Of a stretch of 12,051 bases of DNA, positions 1-8,098 are shown piece by piece. How positions within the stretch are numbered: position 1 is the stretch's first letter; each line of letters opens with the position of its first letter. The notes under the pieces are model-generated. The model made no database searches, had not been told where the DNA came from, and worked only from the letters and a program-made list of their open reading frames with translations. The position numbers were made by a program, and so were the translations under genes. The DNA comes from Variovorax sp. Its GTDB lineage: Bacteria; Pseudomonadota; Gammaproteobacteria; Burkholderiales; Burkholderiaceae_C. The stretch spans positions 1 through 12,051 of the forward strand of contig JAQGMX010000378.1 of assembly GCA_028292145.1 (NCBI GenBank), in the 5' to 3' direction.

Positions 1-680
1 CCGTTGCGCTCGAAGGGCACGGTGATGGCGTCGCGCGTGGTGCCCGGCATGTCGAACGCGACCAGCCGCTCTTCGCCGAGCCAAGTATTGATCAGCGTCG
101 ACTTGCCCACGTTCGGGCGCCCGGCGACCGCGAGCTTGATCGGCTTGGCCTCGCCGTCGTCTTCCGCGTCGTCTTCCGGGTCAGGCAGGTTGAGCGGCGC
201 CAGCGCCAGGTCGACCAGATCGCGGATGCCCTGTCCGTGCGCGGCCGAAACGCCGTGGACGTCGCCCAGGCCGAGTTCGTAGAACTCGACCAGCTTGGTC
301 CCGTCCTGCATGCCTTCGGCCTTGTTGGCTGTCAGCACGCATGGCTTGCCGAGCCGGCGCAATTCTTTGGCGATCTCGTGATCCTGCGCGGACAGGCCTT
401 CGCGGGCATCGACCACGAACACGACGACATCCGCCTCGGCGACGGCCTGACGCGTCTGCTTGGCCATCTCCTTGAAGATGCCGCTGCCGGCGTCGGGCTC
501 GAAACCGCCGGTGTCGATGACGATGAACTCGTGACGGCCCTGACGGCCGTTGCCGTAATGGCGGTCTCGCGTCAGTCCGGCAAAGTCGGCGACGATGGCG
601 TCGCGGGTCTGCGTCAGGCGGTTGAACAGGGTCGATTTGCCGACGTTGGGACGCCCGACCAGGGCGATGACTGGCTTCAT
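1..680 (-). CDS. der: Ribosome-associated GTPase Der (EngA), partial, C-terminal half cut by window edge
   Basis: Der is an essential GTPase with two tandem G domains that acts in maturation of the 50S ribosomal subunit. The first 226 residues are visible on the minus strand. G domain 1 has the P-loop GRPNVGKS at residues 9-16, DTGG at 56-59 and NKAE at 119-122. A short acidic linker (about 167-177) leads to G domain 2, which opens with an identical GRPNVGKS at 187-194 and has PGTTRD at 212-217. The rest of G domain 2 and the C-terminal KH-like domain lie beyond position 1. The ATG at 678-680 begins the conserved MKPVIALVGRPNVGKS and is preceded by a GAAGG Shine-Dalgarno with a 7-nt gap. It starts 21 bp after the bamB stop, so it is probably co-transcribed. 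The tandem G domains make the identification secure. Confidence 0.97.
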   Translation of the reverse strand, partial: MKPVIALVGRPNVGKSTLFNRLTQTRDAIVADFAGLTRDRHYGNGRQGRHEFIVIDTGGFEPDAGSGIFKEMAKQTRQAVAEADVVVFVVDAREGLSAQDHEIAKELRRLGKPCVLTANKAEGMQDGTKLVEFYELGLGDVHGVSAAHGQGIRDLVDLALAPLNLPDPEDDAEDDGEAKPIKLAVAGRPNVGKSTLINTWLGEERLVAFDMPGTTRDAITVPFERN

Positions 681-687
681 GGCCGGG

Positions 688-692
688 CCTTC
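688..692 (-). promoter_or_regulatory. Ribosome binding site of der
   Basis: GAAGG on the minus strand, 7 nt before the der ATG. It supports that ATG over an upstream out-of-frame ATG at about 692-694, whose frame closes within six codons. Confidence 0.55.
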
Positions 693-701
693 ATGTAAAA
701 G

Positions 702-1847
702 TTATTCAGGGCGATAACCGAACACACCGCCGTTGCGGGTGACGATCACGACCGTATTGCCGGCGAGTACCGGCGTCGCTGCGATGGGCGAGCCATCGGG
801 GGTCAGGCGATTCAGCATCTTGCCGTCTTCGCGCGAAACCAGAAGCACCAGCCCTGTATCGTCGCCGATCACCAGGGAACGACCGACCGCGAGCGGCGCC
901 GTCAACGTGCGATTCCTGAAGATCTCGGTCGACCAGGCACGCTCGCCATCCGTGCGGCGCCATGCCGTCACGTTGCCATTCGATTCGGTGCCGTAGACCA
1001 TGCGATCGTCTCCGCTCACACCGACGGCGCCCGATGCCGCCTTGGTCCAGAGCAGCACGCCGCGCGACGCGTCGACGCAGCCGACATTGGCGTAATACGC
1101 ACGTGCGCAGATGGTTTCGCCGTCGCGGCTCACAGGGCCGGTCAGATCGACCAGACGCTCCACGTCGTTGGTTCCGCGCGGCGCGGCAATCGGCGATTCC
1201 CAGCGTGACGTGCCGTTCGCCGGATTCATTCCGACCAGCCGACCACCCACGCCGGCCACCAGCGTATCGCCGACCGCGAGCATCACGCCGGGCCGCTTGA
1301 GGACCAGGTTTTCCGCCGTGCGCGCCTGCGACCACAGCCGGCGTCCGGTCTGACCGTCCCAGGCGGTGATCGTGCGATCACCGGTCTGGACGAAGACTCG
1401 GCGGCCAGCCACCAGCGGTGCCGTGTATGCCTGCGCACTCAGGCGCTGCTTCCAGAGCACCTTGCCGGCTTCGAGCGCCACGAGTTCGTTGTCGCGCGTG
1501 ACGACTGCCGCCACGGCGCCGTCGCTGCCGACACCGGCCGTCAACGGCGCGCCGGCATTGGCACGCCACATTTCCTGGCCCGAGCGCGCATCGATCGCGA
1601 CCACCACGCCATCAGCCGACGCGACGGTGACGGTGTCGCCGCTGACGTTCGCCTGCAGCGGGAAAGCCACCGACGGCACACGAAGCGACCAGGCCTGACG
1701 CACACCGAACAGGGCCGGATTGGCGCCAAGCTCGGCCGGCTTTGGCTTGCTCGTGCCCGAGCATGCGGCAAGCGCGGCAACCAGAACCGAAGCGGCGACG
1801 ACGCGCAACGCTGTGGAGAGCGTCGGTAAACGATGGGTATTTTTCAT
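702..1847 (-). CDS. bamB: Outer membrane assembly lipoprotein BamB (eight-bladed beta-propeller)
   Basis: BamB is the lipoprotein of the BAM complex that helps BamA insert beta-barrel proteins into the outer membrane, working on the periplasmic face. From the ATG at 1845-1847 the product is 381 residues. A short basic N-terminus and hydrophobic stretch end in the lipobox LAAC at residues 26-29, followed by Ser30, which fits outer-membrane sorting. Repeated blade motifs with a conserved Trp follow, such as AIDARSGQEMW, AWDGQTGRRLW, GMNPANGTSRW and CVDASRGVLLW. The RGTNDVERLVDLTGPVS stretch at 224-240 resembles the conserved BamB loop with an Arg-Leu-Asp core. An alternative GTG start at 1871 overlaps the yfgM stop as GTGA and adds eight residues (389 in total). 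I prefer the ATG because it gives an ordinary lipoprotein signal, but neither start has a clear Shine-Dalgarno. Confidence 0.95.
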   Translation of the reverse strand: MKNTHRLPTLSTALRVVAASVLVAALAACSGTSKPKPAELGANPALFGVRQAWSLRVPSVAFPLQANVSGDTVTVASADGVVVAIDARSGQEMWRANAGAPLTAGVGSDGAVAAVVTRDNELVALEAGKVLWKQRLSAQAYTAPLVAGRRVFVQTGDRTITAWDGQTGRRLWSQARTAENLVLKRPGVMLAVGDTLVAGVGGRLVGMNPANGTSRWESPIAAPRGTNDVERLVDLTGPVSRDGETICARAYYANVGCVDASRGVLLWTKAASGAVGVSGDDRMVYGTESNGNVTAWRRTDGERAWSTEIFRNRTLTAPLAVGRSLVIGDDTGLVLLVSREDGKMLNRLTPDGSPIAATPVLAGNTVVIVTRNGGVFGYRPE

Positions 1848-1867
1848 GGATTCGGTCACTGACTCGT

Positions 1868-2527
1868 TCACTGTTTAGCCAGGTTTCGGGTGTCGACACC
1901 GACGGCATTCAGCTTGATCTCGACCAGCCGACGGTAATCGGTGCGCGCTTCCAGTCCCGACCAGGCCTTCTGGTACTCGGCCTTCGCCTCATCCCGCTTG
2001 CCCTGCGCCATATAGATATCGCCCTTGCGGTCTGCGACCAGCGGCTCGAATTCCTTCGGCGCCGGGCTGGCGAGCTGCTTGAGCGCTTCGTCGTAAGCCT
2101 TGGTGTCAAGCAATTCCGCTGCCAGACGAAGCCGGGCGATCGCCTGATAGCCGGGATCGACGGCGTTCTGCGCCACCCAGTCGAGCGCGGCGCGCGAGGC
2201 GTCGCCCTTGTCCTTTTCGCGCAGCGTCTTCGCTGCCAGCAGGCCGGCCTGCTGCGCATAAGCGGTGCGCGCAAATTTTTCCTTCATCACGCCCAGGGCG
2301 CGCTCGATGCGCTCGGCATCGCCGGACTGCGCGCTGCGCTCGACTTCGTCATAGAGCGCAGAGGCCTGAGCGGCCTTGCTGCGCTGGAAGTAATTCCAGC
2401 CGTTCCAAGCCATGAACGCACCGGCCGCGAGCAGCACGATCCAGGTGATCAGCGTGCCGTACGTGTTCCAGAAATGCTTGAGCTGATCGAGCTGTTCCTG
2501 TTCTTCGAGATCGAGATGGGTTGCCAT
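1868..2527 (-). CDS. yfgM: YfgM-like membrane-anchored TPR protein, ancillary to the Sec translocon
   Basis: The 219-residue product has a short cytoplasmic N-terminus rich in Glu and Gln (residues 5-17), one membrane segment at about 24-44 (LITWIVLLAAGAFMAWNGW) and a periplasmic helical TPR-like region to the end. This is the YfgM/tetratricopeptide_2 layout. In E. coli, YfgM sits in the inner membrane with SecYEG and the chaperone PpiD and is thought to help pass secreted proteins to periplasmic chaperones. The position between hisS and bamB matches E. coli gene order and is strong support. It starts 6 bp after the hisS stop with no evident Shine-Dalgarno, so it may depend on coupling to hisS translation. 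Its TGA overlaps the alternative GTG start of bamB. The detailed role in this organism is inferred. Confidence 0.9.
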   Translation of the reverse strand: MATHLDLEEQEQLDQLKHFWNTYGTLITWIVLLAAGAFMAWNGWNYFQRSKAAQASALYDEVERSAQSGDAERIERALGVMKEKFARTAYAQQAGLLAAKTLREKDKGDASRAALDWVAQNAVDPGYQAIARLRLAAELLDTKAYDEALKQLASPAPKEFEPLVADRKGDIYMAQGKRDEAKAEYQKAWSGLEARTDYRRLVEIKLNAVGVDTRNLAKQ

Positions 2528-2533
2528 GCGCTG

Positions 2534-3844
2534 TCAGTTGTTGGGAGCCGGGAATTGTAGGGTGACGGCCCAAGCCGCCAAATCGGCGAGTTGCCGAGTG
2601 GTTTGCGCACCGCTGCCGTCGCGAAGCGACTTGACGGTGACTTCGCCGCGTGCGAGTTCGTCGCCGCCAAAAACCAGCGCATACGCCGCGCCGCTGGCAT
2701 CCGCCTTCTTGAACTGCGACTTGAAACTGCCGAGCCCGTCGGCCGTTGCCGCGTGCATCTGCACCCGGACGCCGGCATCGCGCAACTGCTGCAACGTGCG
2801 CAGGGCGACAGGCATGGCGGCGGCTTCGGGCACCACGGCGTAGACATCGGGCACAGGAATCGATACCGCGGTGCCCTGCTCCTTCACGAGGTCGAGCACG
2901 CGCTCCACACCCATTGCCCAGCCCACCGCAGGCGCCGGCTTGCCGCCGATCTGCGCGATGAGATCGTCATAACGGCCGCCTGCGCACACGGTTCCCTGTG
3001 CGCCAAGCCGATCGGTGACGAACTCGAACACGGTGAGGTTGTAATAGTCGAGCCCGCGTACCAGCCGCGGGTTGATCGTGAAAGCGATGTCGTTGGCGCG
3101 CAGGATCGTTTGAAGGCCTTCGAAATGCGCGAGCGACTCGGCGCCGAGGAAGTCGATCAGCTTCGGCGCCGCCTCGACCACGCTCTTCATGGCCGGATTC
3201 TTGGTGTCCAGGATGCGCAGCGGATTGCTGTGCAGCCGACGCTTCGCGTCTTCGTCGAGCGCTTCGGCATGCTGCTCGAAGTGCTTGATGAGTTCAGCGC
3301 GATGCGCAGCACGCTCGGGCGGTTGACCCAGGCTATTGAGTTCCAGCCGGACATCGGTGAGGCCGATCTTTTTCCAGAGCGCGGTGGCAAGCAGGATCAG
3401 TTCTGCGTCGACATCCGGCCCGGCGAAGCCCAGCGCCTCGGCACCGATCTGGTGAAACTGCCGATAGCGCCCACGCTGTGGCTTCTCGCGGCGGAACATC
3501 GGACCGGTGTACCAGAGGCGCTTCGGACCGTCGTACAACAGGTTGTGCTCGATCACCGCGCGAACCAGGCCGGCGGTGTTTTCCGGACGCATCGCCAGAT
3601 GCTCCGCCTGTCCGTGCTTGTCGGAGCGATCCTCGAAAGCGTACATCTCCTTCTCGACGATGTCGGTCACCTCGCCGATGCCGCGCACGAACAGTGCCGT
3701 GTGCTCCAGGATCGGCGTGCGCACGTTGCGGTACGCGTAGCGCGCCATCAAGTCGCGCACGATGGCCTCGAGCCATTCCCAGCGCGCCGATTCGATCGGC
3801 AAAATGTCGTTCATGCCTTTGACGGCACTGAGTTTCTCAGCCAT
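2534..3844 (-). CDS. hisS: Histidyl-tRNA synthetase (class II)
   Basis: This cytoplasmic enzyme charges tRNA-His with histidine using ATP. The 436-residue length is normal for the bacterial family. The class II catalytic core is intact: motif 1 region at about 42-66 (VRTPILEHT onward), motif 2 around FRRE at 117-120 continuing to RYRQFHQ at 126-132, and motif 3 AVGWAMGVERVL at 306-317. The histidine-specific signatures LVRGLDYY (261-268) and AGGRYDDL (288-295) are present. Residues from about 331 to 430 form the anticodon-binding domain. The start MAEKLSAVKGMND is typical and lies 24 bp after the ispG stop, with GGAAG very close upstream. It sits between ispG and yfgM, as in many proteobacteria. 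Confidence 0.98.
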   Translation of the reverse strand: MAEKLSAVKGMNDILPIESARWEWLEAIVRDLMARYAYRNVRTPILEHTALFVRGIGEVTDIVEKEMYAFEDRSDKHGQAEHLAMRPENTAGLVRAVIEHNLLYDGPKRLWYTGPMFRREKPQRGRYRQFHQIGAEALGFAGPDVDAELILLATALWKKIGLTDVRLELNSLGQPPERAAHRAELIKHFEQHAEALDEDAKRRLHSNPLRILDTKNPAMKSVVEAAPKLIDFLGAESLAHFEGLQTILRANDIAFTINPRLVRGLDYYNLTVFEFVTDRLGAQGTVCAGGRYDDLIAQIGGKPAPAVGWAMGVERVLDLVKEQGTAVSIPVPDVYAVVPEAAAMPVALRTLQQLRDAGVRVQMHAATADGLGSFKSQFKKADASGAAYALVFGGDELARGEVTVKSLRDGSGAQTTRQLADLAAWAVTLQFPAPNN

Positions 3845-3868
3845 GGCTTCCAGAGATCAGGGGAAATG

Positions 3869-5137
3869 TCAGACGGCCGCAGGCGTGCGGCCGAATCGCT
3901 TTTCGATATAGGTTTCGACAAGCTGATGGAACTCGGCGGCGATGTTGTCGCCGCGCAGCGTCAGAGCCTTTTCGCCGTCGATGAAGACCGGTGCTGCGGG
4001 CGCCTCGCCGGTGCCCGGCAGGCTGATGCCGATGTCGGCATGCTTGCTTTCGCCGGGACCGTTGACGATACAACCCATGACGGCGACCTTCAGGTTCTCG
4101 ACACCAGGGTATTTCTTGCGCCACACCGGCATCTGGTCGCGGAGATAGTCGTCGATGGTCTTCGCCAGTTCCTGGAACGTCATGCTGGTCGTGCGACCGC
4201 AACCGGGGCAGGCGGTCACGCTGGGCACGAAAACGCGCAGTCCCAGCGCCTGGAGAATCTCGTTGGCGATCAGCACTTCCTGCGTGCGCGCTTCGCCCGG
4301 CTGCGGCGTGAGCGACACGCGAATCGTGTCGCCGATGCCTTCCTGCAGAAGGATCGACAGCGCCGTCGCCGATGCCACGGTGCCCTTGGTCGCCATGCCG
4401 GCTTCGGTCAGGCCGAGGTGCAGTGCGTAATCGCAGCGTTTGGCGAGTTCGCGGTAAACCGAGATCAGGTCCTGCACACCGCTCACCTTGCAGCTCAGGA
4501 TGATCTGGTTGCCGTCCAGGCCCATCGACTCTGCCAGTGTCGCCGAATCGATCGCCGAGCTCACCAGCGCTTCGTACATCACCGATTTGGCCGCCCACGG
4601 CTCGTCACGGCGGCTGTTGACGTCCATCAGGTGCGCGAGCAGTTCCTGGTCGAGGCTGCCCCAGTTCACGCCGATCCGGACCGCCTTCTTCCAGCGTACG
4701 GCCGCTTCGATCATCTGGCCGAACTGCCTGTCCTTCTTGTCGCCCTTGCCCACGTTGCCTGGGTTGATGCGGTACTTGCTGAGCGCTTCGGCGCAGGCCG
4801 GGTAGTCGGTCAGAAGGCGATGGCCGTTGTAGTGGAAATCGCCGATCAGCGGCACGTCGATGCCCATGCGGTCGAGCTGGTCGCGGATGTACGGCACCTG
4901 CGCCGCGGCCTCGGGCGTGTTGACCGTGATACGCACCATCTCGGAACCGGCGATCGCGAGTTCCTTGACCTGGATCGCGGTACCGATGGCGTCGACCGTA
5001 TCGGTGTTGGTCATCGATTGCACGCGGACCGGCGCATCGCCGCCGACCGTGACGACGCGCGGCCCCCACGTCACACTGGCTTGGCGAGAGCGCCTGGGCT
5101 TGGGCGCCGCAGGCTCGATAGCTTGCTGGAAATTCAT
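3869..5137 (-). CDS. ispG: 4-hydroxy-3-methylbut-2-en-1-yl diphosphate synthase (IspG/GcpE)
   Basis: IspG is the penultimate enzyme of the MEP (non-mevalonate) isoprenoid pathway, converting MEcPP to HMBPP with a [4Fe-4S] cluster. The 422-residue protein has the N-terminal TIM-barrel part (about 20-290, with RVQSMTNTDT near residue 38). Its C-terminal Fe-S domain has cluster ligands visible as Cys310 and Cys313 (TACPGCGRTT), Cys356 and Glu363 (MGCIVNGPGE). The first 19 residues are a low-complexity basic leader that varies in the family. The ATG overlaps the rodZ stop by one base (TAATG), a classic coupled junction. Its product supports undecaprenyl phosphate and quinone synthesis, which fits loosely with the neighbouring cell-wall gene rodZ. 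Confidence 0.98.
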   Translation of the reverse strand: MNFQQAIEPAAPKPRRSRQASVTWGPRVVTVGGDAPVRVQSMTNTDTVDAIGTAIQVKELAIAGSEMVRITVNTPEAAAQVPYIRDQLDRMGIDVPLIGDFHYNGHRLLTDYPACAEALSKYRINPGNVGKGDKKDRQFGQMIEAAVRWKKAVRIGVNWGSLDQELLAHLMDVNSRRDEPWAAKSVMYEALVSSAIDSATLAESMGLDGNQIILSCKVSGVQDLISVYRELAKRCDYALHLGLTEAGMATKGTVASATALSILLQEGIGDTIRVSLTPQPGEARTQEVLIANEILQALGLRVFVPSVTACPGCGRTTSMTFQELAKTIDDYLRDQMPVWRKKYPGVENLKVAVMGCIVNGPGESKHADIGISLPGTGEAPAAPVFIDGEKALTLRGDNIAAEFHQLVETYIEKRFGRTPAAV

Positions 5138-6063
5138 TATTTGACTTCGAATCGCGCCACGCCGCCCGAGCCGGTCACAGGAGCCAGCTCGAAGGCCTTG
5201 CCGCGTACTTTCACATCGATTCCCGACGCGCGACCGATAACGACCGACATCGGGAGCTTGCCGGACAAACCAACGGTTTCACCGGCCTTCAGCGTACGGC
5301 GGAGCAACTGCCTGCCCCCGGTTTCGTTCACAGTAATCCAGGATTCGGTGCGTGCGGTGAACATCAGCACATCTTCTGTCGCAGGCGCTGCAGCCGAGCT
5401 GTCGGCAGCTGCCGAGGCTGCAGTTGCGGCCGGCGCAACGATCGCAGCAGTCAGCGGCGCCGTCGCCGTCGTGCCGCCGAGCGATGGCGTGGGCACGGAT
5501 TCGAGCACCGTCCCGGCGGGCGCCGTCACCACGGTTTCTGAAGAACTGCTGGCCGCAGCGTCGACGGCGGGCGTTCCTGACAACGAAGCACTCAAACGCC
5601 CGAAGACGCCTGGCGGCAACCAGAACAGCAACGCGGCTGCCACCAGCAGCAGCGCGACGACGATCAGCACAGCCCGCGACGGCAGCCCGCCGCCGCGACC
5701 CGAGCGCGGCGCACCCGAGCGGAAGCTGCTGCTGATCGTCTGGTCGGCATCGGCCAGACCGGGTCGCAACGCGCCGGGGAGCTTGGCCAGCACGGGCGCA
5801 GGATCCACACGCAACGCGCGACAGACGCTGGCCGCAAGCGCACGCGCGAACACCGGATCCGGCAGCGAATCGATGTCGTCGTCTTCCAGCGCCTGCAGTT
5901 TTTTCGTCGGAACCTTGAGCGCCGCCGCCACGACGTCGATGTGCAGCCCATGCGCTTCGCGCGCTTCGCGCAGCATGCCGCCGGCCGTCAGGTTGGCTCT
6001 GTCGCCCGGCGTCACCAGTGGTGCCGCAGCCGAGTTGCCGAATTCGCTTGCCCGTTCAATCAT
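5137..6063 (-). CDS. rodZ: RodZ-like cell shape protein (cytoplasmic HTH, one TM segment, periplasmic DUF4115)
   Basis: RodZ links the MreB cytoskeleton to the cell-wall elongation machinery. From the ATG at 6061-6063 it is 308 residues. A cytoplasmic Xre/Cro-type HTH_25 domain spans about 27-95, including LREAREAHGLHIDVVAAALKV. A basic Ser/Gly/Arg stretch precedes a single membrane helix at about 131-150 (AVLIVVALLLVAAALLFWLP). A periplasmic Ala/Ser/Thr/Pro-rich linker of some 80 residues (151-230) is probably disordered. The C-terminal DUF4115 beta domain (about 232-306) includes ESWITV and the conserved Gly-rich GGVARFEVK end. The frame stays open for 23 more codons to an ATG at 6132, but I reject that start: it runs deep into pilF, while the chosen ATG has GGAA 6 nt upstream and gives a usual N-terminus. 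It overlaps the pilF stop by 8 nt. Confidence 0.92.
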   Translation of the reverse strand: MIERASEFGNSAAAPLVTPGDRANLTAGGMLREAREAHGLHIDVVAAALKVPTKKLQALEDDDIDSLPDPVFARALAASVCRALRVDPAPVLAKLPGALRPGLADADQTISSSFRSGAPRSGRGGGLPSRAVLIVVALLLVAAALLFWLPPGVFGRLSASLSGTPAVDAAASSSSETVVTAPAGTVLESVPTPSLGGTTATAPLTAAIVAPAATAASAAADSSAAAPATEDVLMFTARTESWITVNETGGRQLLRRTLKAGETVGLSGKLPMSVVIGRASGIDVKVRGKAFELAPVTGSGGVARFEVK

Positions 6064-6907
6064 CGAAATTTCCGCGTTCGTAGGCGAGTGCTTCACGCGA
6101 TTGCGGGAAGCGGCGCTGCAGCTGACCCGCAAGCTGCGTCATGGCCTCGCGATTGTTGAGTCTCCGCTCGATCCGGACGCCGAGCCACAGCGTCTCGGCA
6201 TTCGCCGAAGGGCTGTTATTGACGCGGCGCGCATAGAACTGCGCGCGCGACCATTCGTTGCGCTGCACCATCAGCTGCGCCAGATTGAATCCGACGACCG
6301 GATTGCCGGCGTCCAGCTCGTAGGCCTGCATCAACAGCCGCTCGGCCTCGACACGGTTGCCCGCCCGGAGCTGGCACAAGCCCTGCGTCATCAGCGTCTT
6401 GGGTCGATCGGCATAGCCCGGCACGGCCAACGCCAGGTTGAACTGCTGGCTCGCGTCGCCGAAACGGTTCTGCTGGCACAGCAGCCAGCCGTAGTTGTGC
6501 AGCGTGTTCGGTTCGCGCGGGTTGATCGCGATCGCGCGCCTGAAACTGTCTTCGGCCAGTCCCGCATCGTCGAGACGCATGTAGATCAGACCGCGCAGGT
6601 TGTACGCATCGGCGTAGCCGGGGTCGATCACCAGTGACTGCTTGACCTCGTCGAGCGCAACCTCCGGTTGGCCGGCTTCGAAATAACCGATGGCCAGCTC
6701 CATCCGCAGCCGTGCGCGCTTGCGTAATGCAGGCTCGTCCGACGCGGTGACGATGTCGGCGCCATTGCCCGCCGTGCTTCCGCCCGAGCCACCCGAAGCC
6801 CGCGAGGAAACCCCGCCCTGGCTGACACAACCTGACAACACCAGCATCGACACGAGCATGCCGACCCACCCGAACCAGCTCGCGGGCGTAGGGAGAACGA
6901 GACTCAT
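6056..6907 (-). CDS. pilF: Type IV pilus biogenesis/stability lipoprotein PilF/PilW-like (TPR)
   Basis: This family (PilF in Pseudomonas, PilW in Neisseria) is an outer-membrane lipoprotein of TPR repeats that helps localise and assemble the PilQ secretin of type IV pili. The 283-residue product has a signal peptide ending in lipobox LSGC (24-27), then a Gly/Ser-rich flexible stretch (about 31-50). TPR-type helices follow from about 65 to the end, for example AIGYFEAGQPEVALDEVKQSL, AYNLRGLIYMRLDDAGLAED and NYGWLLCQQNRFGDASQQF. The NYGWLLC motif is typical of this family. Position between rlmN and rodZ is the usual proteobacterial one. No other pilus gene lies in the window, so whether it serves a working pilus here is inference. 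The ATG at 6905-6907 lies 4 bp after the rlmN stop. Confidence 0.9.
   Translation of the reverse strand: MSLVLPTPASWFGWVGMLVSMLVLSGCVSQGGVSSRASGGSGGSTAGNGADIVTASDEPALRKRARLRMELAIGYFEAGQPEVALDEVKQSLVIDPGYADAYNLRGLIYMRLDDAGLAEDSFRRAIAINPREPNTLHNYGWLLCQQNRFGDASQQFNLALAVPGYADRPKTLMTQGLCQLRAGNRVEAERLLMQAYELDAGNPVVGFNLAQLMVQRNEWSRAQFYARRVNNSPSANAETLWLGVRIERRLNNREAMTQLAGQLQRRFPQSREALAYERGNFDD
6070..6073 (-). promoter_or_regulatory. Ribosome binding site deciding the rodZ start
   Basis: GGAA on the minus strand, 6 nt before the ATG at 6061-6063 and inside the last codons of pilF. It favours this start over the upstream ATG at 6132. Confidence 0.45.
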
Positions 6908-6911
6908 GACG

Positions 6912-8078
6912 TCAGTGCTCCTGCGGCCGCGTCGGCGCTGCAGCGATCGTCTTCACCGGGTGCAGAACCACGGTGCGATGCGGCAGCCGCCGCTCGGCCA
7001 TGCGCTCGGCGGCGCGGGTGCGATCCTTCACGTCGCCGGCGAGCTGGCCGCAGGCTGCGTCGATGTCGTCGCCGCGCGTCTTGCGCACCGTCGTCACCAG
7101 ACCGGCTTCGCTCAGGATCTTCGCGAAGGCAAGAACCTGCGGCTGCGGCGAACGCAGCAGGCCGGAAGCAGGAAACGGATTGAAGGGGATCAGGTTGAAC
7201 TTGCACGACACGCCGTGCGTGCGAACCAAATCGACCAGTTGTTTTGCATGCTCGGGCTGGTCGTTGACGCCGTCCAGCATGCAGTATTCGAAAGTAATGA
7301 AATCCCGCGGCGCATGCACGAGGTAGCGCTTGCAGGCATCGAGCAGTTCGGCGATCGGATATTTGCGGTTCAGCGGCACCAGATCGCTGCGCAACGCATC
7401 GTTGGGCGCATGCAGCGACACCGCCATCGCCACCGCGCAGTCGTTGCCCAGCCGGTCGATCATCGGCACCACGCCCGATGTCGACACCGTCACGCGACGG
7501 CGCGACAGCCCGTAGGCGTTGTCGTCGAGCATGGTGCGCAGCGCGGGCACCAGCGCGTTGTAGTTTTGCAGCGGCTCGCCCATGCCCATCATCACCACGT
7601 TGGAGATGACGCGCTCGGTGCGCTTCAGGTGCTTGCGCAGGAAATGCTCGGCAAACCAGAGCTGGGCGACGATTTCGCCGGTCGTCAGATTGCGACTGAA
7701 ACCCTGGTGCCCGGTGGAGCAGAAACGGCAGCCGACCGCACAGCCGGCCTGCGACGACACGCACAGCGTGCCGCGGTCGTCCTCGGGAATGAATACGGCT
7801 TCGACGGCATTGCCGTCGCCGACGTCGAACAGCCACTTGATCGTGCCGTCCTTGGATTCGTGTTGCGTGGTGACCGGCAGCGCTTCGATGCGCGCCGTGG
7901 TCGCCAGCTTTTCGCGCAGCGACTTCGCCAGATCGGTCATCTGGGTGAAATCGCTGGCGCCCCGCTGGTGGATCCAGCGGAAGAGTTGCGTTGCGCGAAA
8001 GCGCTTTTCGCCCAGCCGTTCGCAGAACGCGGCCAAACCTTCCAGGTCGAACTCGAGCAGGTTGGCAGTGGTCGTCAT
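6912..8078 (-). CDS. rlmN: Dual-specificity 23S rRNA A2503 / tRNA A37 methyltransferase RlmN (radical SAM)
   Basis: RlmN makes 2-methyladenosine at A2503 of 23S rRNA and at A37 of several tRNAs by radical SAM chemistry. The 388-residue protein has the radical SAM cluster motif CxxxCxxC at Cys113, Cys117 and Cys120 (CAVGCRFC), and the SAM-binding MGMGEP at 164-169. Both methylation cysteines are present: Cys106, seven residues before the cluster motif, and Cys343 in the AACGQL motif. They correspond to Cys118 and Cys355 of the E. coli enzyme. The presence of all five makes an active enzyme likely and RlmN far more likely than another family. The C-terminus carries about 35 extra variable residues after the catalytic region. 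It starts 20 bp after ndk; the nearest Shine-Dalgarno-like GAGGAT overlaps the ndk stop and is rather distant. Confidence 0.97.
   Translation of the reverse strand: MTTTANLLEFDLEGLAAFCERLGEKRFRATQLFRWIHQRGASDFTQMTDLAKSLREKLATTARIEALPVTTQHESKDGTIKWLFDVGDGNAVEAVFIPEDDRGTLCVSSQAGCAVGCRFCSTGHQGFSRNLTTGEIVAQLWFAEHFLRKHLKRTERVISNVVMMGMGEPLQNYNALVPALRTMLDDNAYGLSRRRVTVSTSGVVPMIDRLGNDCAVAMAVSLHAPNDALRSDLVPLNRKYPIAELLDACKRYLVHAPRDFITFEYCMLDGVNDQPEHAKQLVDLVRTHGVSCKFNLIPFNPFPASGLLRSPQPQVLAFAKILSEAGLVTTVRKTRGDDIDAACGQLAGDVKDRTRAAERMAERRLPHRTVVLHPVKTIAAAPTRPQEH
6918..6922 (-). promoter_or_regulatory. Ribosome binding site of pilF inside the end of rlmN
   Basis: AGGAG on the minus strand, 10 nt before the pilF ATG and embedded in the last Gln-Glu codons of rlmN. 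It supports the start and tight coupling with rlmN. Confidence 0.55.
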
Positions 8079-8098
8079 TGCGTGGGCTGGGTTGATCC

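Noticed and set aside
6064..6132. A longer RodZ starting at the ATG at 6132
   Set aside because: The extra 23 residues overlap pilF coding and look unlike a RodZ N-terminus. The ATG at 6063 has a better-placed ribosome site.
2591..6637. A 4-kb plus-strand open frame (1348 codons) opposite hisS, ispG, rodZ and pilF
   Set aside because: It lies entirely antisense to four clearly identified genes. Its translation is rich in His, Arg, Val and Ala with no recognisable domain, which is the usual shadow of GC-rich codon use on the opposite strand.
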